Shown one piece after another: positions 58,656 through 64,000 of a DNA stretch of 64,000 nucleotides. Origin of the DNA: Ochotona curzoniae (lineage: Eukaryota > Chordata > Mammalia > Lagomorpha > Ochotonidae); contig NW_024466607.1 of the NCBI RefSeq assembly GCF_017591425.1, forward strand, positions 12,966,501 through 13,030,500, read 5' to 3'. Numbering within the stretch: position 1 is the first letter of the stretch; the number at the start of each line of letters is the position of its first letter. Under the pieces are notes generated by a model. That model saw only the letters and a program-made list of their open reading frames with translations. It ran no database searches and was not told the origin of the DNA. Position numbers and translations under genes: made by a program.

Positions 58656-59231
58656 AGAACATGTCCTACTTAATCAAAAAGGTAGAGCAGTGGACACAGG
58701 CCCTGCTGTAAAAGGAGAATATGGCAGCACATTTGGTGCTGTAGCAGAAGAACAGAACTAACTGGACTACACCAAGCGATGACAGCAACAACCCCGGTGA
58801 ATGGAGCCAATGGACACTGGGAGGGCGACATCCTCAGATCAGTGAAATCAGCAGCATTCCACAACCATCCAGACCACTAGGACAGAACCCTCGGAATGTG
58901 TACGCACTGGGACTCTGGGTTTCTATGAGGTAGCGGTTCCTCTTCCCTGGGTTCTGGGACATGTGGAAAGCAGTGAGTGGTTTTGCCTTTTGCTTCTCTC
59001 CTTACCCCAGGAACAACAGAAGAAATAGTAAATTTGGAAGCACCCTGATCAACCATGTAATTATTAAAAAATAAAATTTTTTGAAAGACTATACAAACCT
59101 TTCATTTTATGGAGATAATTAATCTGAAAATGCTATAATACTAAAACCTAAAAGAAACTTCAGAATTCTCACAGTCTGTTCCAAGTTCAATTACAAGACA
59201 CAACAGCAAAAAGCTTACCATTTCAAAATTA

Positions 59232-59486
59232 AAACAAAGTCCTTGTCAGTTTATGTCCCAACTGCTCCACTTCCTATCTAGGCTTGTGGCCTGGAAAAGC
59301 AGTAGAGGATGGCCCAAAGCCTCAAGACCCTGCACCCATTCGGGGCCCGCGAAGCAAGCTCCTGGCTCTGGATCGGCTCAGCTCCAGCCGTCGCAGCCAG
59401 ATGGGGAGTGAACCAGCAGGCAGGAAAGCTTTTTGTCTCTCCTCCTCTCTACAAATCTGCCTTTCCAATAAAAACAAATATTTTAA
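59232..59486 (+). mobile_element. CSINE, 5' truncated
   Basis: Starts at ACAAAGTCCTTG; near-consensus after CTGCTCCACTTCC; tail AATAAAAACAAA. Confidence 0.9.
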
Positions 59487-59683
59487 AAACAATCACAACA
59501 AAAAATAATAACGTATTGATGTCTTTGTAATCCACTCTGATAGAATGTTACTGGAATTAAATGACTTCTCAATTCAAATACACTTTTCAAACATAACAAT
59601 ACATGACATACTAACGATATAATAATGCTTTAATTCATATCTATCTCCAGTTGCTTTAAACTGATAATTTTAGTACATAGGAA

Positions 59684-59842
59684 TACTTCAAAAAGCTTCT
59701 GGAAGATGGAACCTAAAAAAAAGCTTATTTTGGTGCAAACATTTTTAAATCCACGCTCAGTCTTCTCACAATACACATCTTCATGCATTTTTCCTAAAAT
59801 GCATGAATTTCCAAAATTTATACCAAAATAAGCTTTTTTAAG
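59684..59842. mobile_element. Mariner-like palindromic element
   Basis: AAAAAAGCTTATTTTGGT (59717-59734) is perfectly inverted at 59822-59839. An inner hairpin CATGCATTTT/AAAATGCATG (59782-59805) sits between. The flanking words 'cttcaaaaagcttctgga' are typical of old mariner-derived palindromes, but the exact family is not certain. A reverse SINE interrupts it from about 59843. Confidence 0.6.
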
Positions 59843-60158
59843 AAGTTTTTTTTTTTTTTTTGGAAAGTCAGATTTACACAGAGAAGGAGAAACAGAAAGA
59901 AAGATCTTCAGTCTGCTGGTTCACTCCCCAAGTGGCCACAGCAGCCAGAATTGAGTTGATTCAAAGCCAGGAGCTTCCTCCAGGTCTCCCACACAAGTGC
60001 AGGGTCCCAAGGCTTTGGGCCGTCCTCGACTGCCTTCCCAGGCCACAAGCAGGGAGCTGGAAGGGAAATGGAGCTGCCAGGATACAAGCCGGTGCCCAGG
60101 TGGGATTGTGGCGCATGCAAGGCAAGGACGTTAGCTACTAGGCTACTATGCTGGGTCA
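59843..60158 (-). mobile_element. CSINE inside the mariner-like element
   Basis: A T-run at 59843 opens it; the head ends CTATGCTGGGTCACCC; mariner-like text resumes after. Confidence 0.93.
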
Positions 60159-60469
60159 CCCAAAAAACTTTTAAAAACTTTTCCACAAAATGTTTCAAAG
60201 ATTTTCATATTCAATTAGATATAATTATTCCAGCTCCTGTTTAAAAAAGTAAGAAGAATGAGGCTTCACATTTTAGATTCAAAATTATTTGAGTGAAAAA
60301 ACACATCTTAGCAAATTTAATACTTAAAGATAAGCATCTTTATTATCTTCAGCACTTCTGGATGGTCTTTCCAACATGAATCTATATTTTTACAACATGT
60401 TCTTCAAATGAGAACATGGCAGAAACAGATGTAGTGAAAAGTTGCTTCTTGCTGTGGAGAGAGCTCTTT

Positions 60470-60590
60470 TTTTTTAAAAAGATATTTGTTTATTTGAAAG
60501 GCAGAGTTAGAGGGGCAGAGAGAGAGAGCGTCCGTCCACTGGCTCACCCCCCAATGGCTGCTAGAGGGCCAGACTGTAGTAGAAATAGGA
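60470..60590 (-). mobile_element. CSINE 3' part, reverse
   Basis: TTTAAAAAGATATTTGTTTATTTG and GTCCGTCCACTGGCTCAC. Confidence 0.75.
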
Positions 60591-60597
60591 GTCTTGG

Positions 60598-60810
60598 AGG
60601 CCAGGGTTGTGGTGCAGAAGGTAACACTGCCGGCAACACTGACTTCCACATAGGTGCTGGTTCAAGTCCTGGCTACTCCACTTCCCGTCTGGCTCCCTGC
60701 TCCCGCCCTGGGAAAGCAATGGAAAATGGCTCAAGTTCTGGACCAGCCACTACGGCCATTTGGGGAGTGACTCTGACTGTGCCTTTCAAATATACAATTA
60801 AAAAAATTGA
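60598..60810 (+). mobile_element. CSINE, internally shortened
   Basis: GGCCAGGGTTGTGGTGCAG head to CCTTTCAAATATACAATT; inserted beside the reverse 60470 piece. Confidence 0.8.
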
Positions 60811-61329
60811 GTCTCCAAAAATGTTAAAAAGCCTTCCATACAAAAGACCAATGTTAACACAGATCAGCTCTAGACAAATGGCAACAGCAGTTTCAACCTG
60901 CTACTTCTAGGTATCATATTTCCCTCACAAAGTGAAAAGTCCTAACAGAGAATATGAAAAACAAATTTTTTTGAGTTTTATTGTAGAAGTGATAGTGAAT
61001 GGCAGAATCTGAAGATGTCCCAAGAGACTCATCTTTTGATGATTCGGTCTAGCTACTGCCTCGCAGATGGAATCAATGTTACCAACCAATGAGCCTTAAA
61101 ATAGGCAGATGATTCTGCCTGGTCCCTGTGGGCTCAATGGATCACAGAGCCCTGAAAGCTGAAAACAATGGATAAGTCAGTCCGAGATGAGGCAGAGGGA
61201 GAAAGAGGATTTTCATCCTGAGGAAGATAAGAGATGTATTAATGGGAGGGAAATTTCTCTTTCTCATCTCTGCCTTTAATTTAAAAAAAAAAGAGCCAAA
61301 GAACAAATGAAAGAATGAATTAGAGTTAC

Positions 61330-61745
61330 AAAAATATGAAGGGCTGACAACTAATCAAATTTATCTTAATTATACATATTTGAGGCACAGTGATCATTTA
61401 AACACATGTATTCAACATGTGATGATCAAACAAGGTTAGCTAGCATTTTACCTCCTTAAGCATTTAAAAATCCTTTAATACTTAATAACTGTACTTATAA
61501 GGTATGGGGCAATATCTAATAAACATACACAGCATATACTGATGATAGTATGTCCCTCTCCTTGTACTGTCTTATGCTTGGAGCCTTCGAGTTCCTCTCT
61601 TCTATTTGTTTACAACATATATGAGCTCAGTACATCTTGCCAACTATATTTGCTGCAGACACTAGAACTGACTTATTCTAAGAAATTAGTGCAACCCCCT
61701 CTCCTTCCCTCACCCCCCGACCCCCCAGCTCATCAACATTTCTAA
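61330..61745 (+). mobile_element. Old L1 (L1M-type) 3' end fragment
   Basis: The stretch from ATGTGATGATCAAACAAGG through the 'gcattttacctccttaagca' region to a C-rich end near 61735 follows the order of old mammalian L1 3'UTRs. Confidence 0.6.
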
Positions 61746-62434
61746 GGACAGTCACCAGATGTCATTCTAACTCCTGGCCCACACAGGCCTCTGCAGCACC
61801 CTCACCTTCACCTTCACCTCACTCACAGCTCGCCATCTCCGTTAGCCATAACGGCCAGGACCGTATTCCTGTGTCACACAGTAATATGCTTTATGCTTGC
61901 TGGGGTTCATGCACAAAGCCAGTGAACCTTTAAATCGCTAACTCTTACTATCAGAAACGCTCAACTACACAGCCAGGACAGTCATTTCGACGCGTGCGCC
62001 TGCTCTTATTATTTCTGTCCTAACATCTTCACCATGCAAGCTTCCGAGACTACAGAAAAGGACTTGGTTTATTCCATTCGCCTTAGAATTTCTCACCCAA
62101 GGACAGAGATTAATCAATTTTGCGGAGAATAACATGTTTAGTCTACAAACACTTACATTAACATGTTTTTTTCTTTTTAAATAGAGTCCTTACTTAAAAT
62201 TTTCCTTGGCTCAATGACAGGTAAGCAGAATTTTAAATAGTTTTTTTAGCTAAGAAAATATCTTGACAGGGTCAAGTTTAAATCAGATTTAAAAGAAAGA
62301 GCAGTGTGTTCTCTGATTTGGAAGTTCACAAAATGTCTAGTACATGACCTGATTCGAGTTTCTCAAAATCTGATCAATTTAAGGCAACTGCGTGTTCAAG
62401 GCAAGAAACACGGGGGAAGGGATGAACTTCAGAG

Positions 62435-62633
62435 AAACCAGCCAGGAGCCAGGAACTTCCTCCAGGTCTCTCACACGGGTGCAAGGTCCCGAGGCGTTAG
62501 GCCATTCTCGACTGCCTTCCCAGGCCACAAGCAGGGAGCTGGATGGGAAGTGGGGCTGCTGGGATTAGAACTAGTGACCATACGAGATCTCGGCGCATTC
62601 AAGGTGAGGACCTTACATCGTACCAGGCCCAAA
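62435..62633 (-). mobile_element. CSINE, 3' part missing
   Basis: 'gccaggaacttcctccaggt' to GGACCTTACATCGTACCAGGC. Confidence 0.85.
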
Positions 62634-63033
62634 ACTCCCGGTGTTTCCCCAAAGATGACACCATCAGCTCACGCAATGCTTGGGACATTCTCCCACAGTT
62701 ACAGACACGTGGCTGTACATCTAGTGAAACACCGCACAGTCATTACCAAGGAAGGAAATTCTGACACTCATACCACATTACGGTGAGATAAAACAACCAC
62801 AAAGGAAAAAATATACTAATTTGGGTATATGAGGAACCTAAAATAGTCAAATTCAGAGACAGAGAGTAAGATGGGGTTGCTAAGGACTGAGACGAGAGAG
62901 TAACTGCTTGCTGAGTGCAGAGCTTCAGTTTGGCGAGACAGAAGGCAGTGTGACAATTGTCCCACAGGAGAATGTGCCCAATGCCCCGAACCGTACTGAG
63001 AAATGATTAAAATCATAAAAATTGGGCCTGGCG

Positions 63034-63367
63034 GGCCCGGCGCAGTGGCGCAAGTGGTTAAGGTCCTCGCCTTGCACGCCCGGGATCCCATATGGGCGCC
63101 GGTTCTAATCCCAGCAGCCCCGCTTCCCTTCCAGCTCCCTGCCTGTGGCCTGGGAAAGCAGTCGAGGACGGCCCAAAGCTTTGGGACCCTGCACCCGTGT
63201 GGGAGACCTGGAAGAGGCTCCTGGCTTCGGATCGGCATAGTATCGGCCGTTGCGCTCACTTGGGGAGTGAGTCATCGGACGGAAGATCTTCCTCTCTGTC
63301 TCTCCTCTCCGTATATCCGCCTTGCCAATTAAAAAATAATAATAAAAATAAATCCTTAAAAAAAAAA
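63034..63367 (+). mobile_element. CSINE, very young, nested in another CSINE
   Basis: Exact 17-bp target duplications AAAAATTGGGCCTGGCG at 63017-63033 and 63368-63384. The duplication includes the first bases of the host SINE. Confidence 0.98.
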
Positions 63368-63384
63368 AAAAATTGGGCCTGGCG

Positions 63385-63690
63385 GCTAAAGTCCTCGCCT
63401 TGAATGCCTGGGATCCCATATGGGCGCCGATTTTAATCCCGGTGGCTCCACTTCCCATCCAGCTCCCTGCCTGTGGCCTGGGAAAGCAGTTGAGGACGGT
63501 CCAAGGCCTTGGGTTCCTGCACCTGCATGGAAGACCCCGATGAAGCTCCAGGATCCTGGCTTCGGATCAGCTCAGCTCCGGCCGTCACGGCTGCTTGGGG
63601 AATGAATCAATAGATGGAAGATCTCTGTCTCTTCTCCTCTCTGTACATTTGACTTTGCAATAAGAAAAATAAATTTTTTTAAAAAAAATT
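63385..63690 (+). mobile_element. CSINE, host of the nested copy
   Basis: Continues from the split head (63023-63033) with GCTAAAGTCCTCGCC to AATAAGAAAAATAAAT. Confidence 0.95.
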
Positions 63691-64000
63691 ACCTTCAATG
63701 TATCTGGTAATGTGTTCCTATTTTTGTTTTGCCATTTTCATTTCATCACTGTCTGACATTGTCCATGCTTACAAAAATGTTTTTAAAGCAAAAAAGGAGT
63801 TGCCACATAGGATATTTAGAACTGGCTGGAAGGTTAAAAAGTATGAATTTCACACTGTAAACATATCAACATTCCATTTTCCATATTAAAAATCCATTTG
63901 GATGGATCAACTATTTTCAGCTGTAAGTAACTCCTGACACGTCCACAGACTAGGGCAAGGGCAATCTGAGAAGAGGAAGTAACCCGAGTAACACCGTGGA

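Larger units (their letters stand above)
57987..59085 (+). mobile_element. Composite retroelement: SINE head, G-rich VNTR, A-rich tail
   Basis: The element opens with about 45 bp of CSINE head (gcctggcgcagtaacctag to cttcgcc). It then runs into GC-rich DNA with a TGGGC pentamer run (58183-58210) and four imperfect 80-85-bp tandem units (about 58318-58655). A unique 400-bp part follows, ending in AATAAA (about 59071) and an A/T-rich tail. TGAAAGA occurs on both sides as a possible short target duplication. The unique part could be an L1 3'UTR. Family unknown to me. Confidence 0.55.
54014..64000 (-). other. SACM1L: SACM1L intron 1 (partial)
   Basis: No exon-1 coding sequence and no CpG-island-like promoter is visible. 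The stretch is filled with SINEs, a composite retroelement (about 57987-59085), a mariner-like palindrome, an L1 3'-end fragment and unique DNA. Confidence 0.7.

Noticed and set aside
63900..64000. SACM1L exon 1 at the right edge
   Set aside because: No minus-strand ATG followed by the MATAAYEQLKL-like sequence and no CpG-rich promoter; it must lie further right.
1..64000. CRISPR arrays, prophage, operon-like defence or toxin systems
   Set aside because: The window is mammalian chromosomal DNA. Direct repeats are microsatellites, minisatellites or SINEs, and no prokaryotic gene is present.

Overview
The window is mammalian nuclear DNA: split genes with GT-AG introns, L1, L2 and SINE debris, and no prokaryotic gene packing. 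About fifty copies of one roughly 330-bp tRNA-headed SINE run through it. The SINE has a GGTTCTAATCC B-box-like head, a block of the type 'GGGACCCTGCACCC', a CT-rich 3' part and a tail ending AATAAAAATAAATC plus A-run. It matches the lagomorph C repeat (CSINE) family and, from memory, the pika (Ochotona) form better than the rabbit form. Lagomorph is well supported; pika is an inference.

Two conserved genes lie tail to tail, as SLC6A20 and SACM1L do at human 3p21.31. On the + strand, 1-5.66 kb holds the 3' end of SLC6A20 (SIT1/XTRP3 imino-acid transporter): the end of the preceding intron, the last two coding exons (2215-2380 and 2922-3071), and a 3'UTR that probably ends at an AATAAA near 5640 followed by a TG-rich run. 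On the - strand, about 21.1-54.0 kb holds SACM1L (SAC1 phosphoinositide phosphatase). All coding exons except the first are present (19 exons, 576 codons plus a split one). Every junction keeps frame, the catalytic CX5RT motif is intact, and the protein would have the usual 587 residues once the roughly 11 N-terminal residues beyond the right edge are added. The 3'UTR ends at an AATAAA (21137-21142, minus strand).

Between the two genes, at 8.8-18.1 kb, lies a decayed second copy of SLC6A20 in the same orientation. Remnants of exons 1, 2, 3 and 4 and of the penultimate exon (called exon 10 here) are in the right order. Exon 1 has a lost ATG and a frameshift, exon 3 has two in-frame stops, and exon 4 has a frameshift. 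The middle exons are missing and an L1 stuffed with SINEs occupies that interval. The exon-10 copy lies in a 336-bp tract only 4 bases different from the functional gene, while flanking homologous intron is far more diverged. This looks like gene conversion onto a pseudogene, or possibly an assembly effect.

The remaining non-coding DNA is mostly SINEs, an L2 fragment (42.9-43.9 kb), L1 pieces (13.1-16.1 kb; 61.3-61.7 kb), a mariner-like palindrome (59.7-59.8 kb), microsatellites, and an unusual composite, possibly SVA-like retroelement (58.0-59.1 kb). Several CTCF-like motifs flank the pseudogene. I found no new protein system, CRISPR array, virus or toxin gene. The novelty is in the SLC6A20 duplication history, two GC-AG introns in SACM1L, and the composite repeat.
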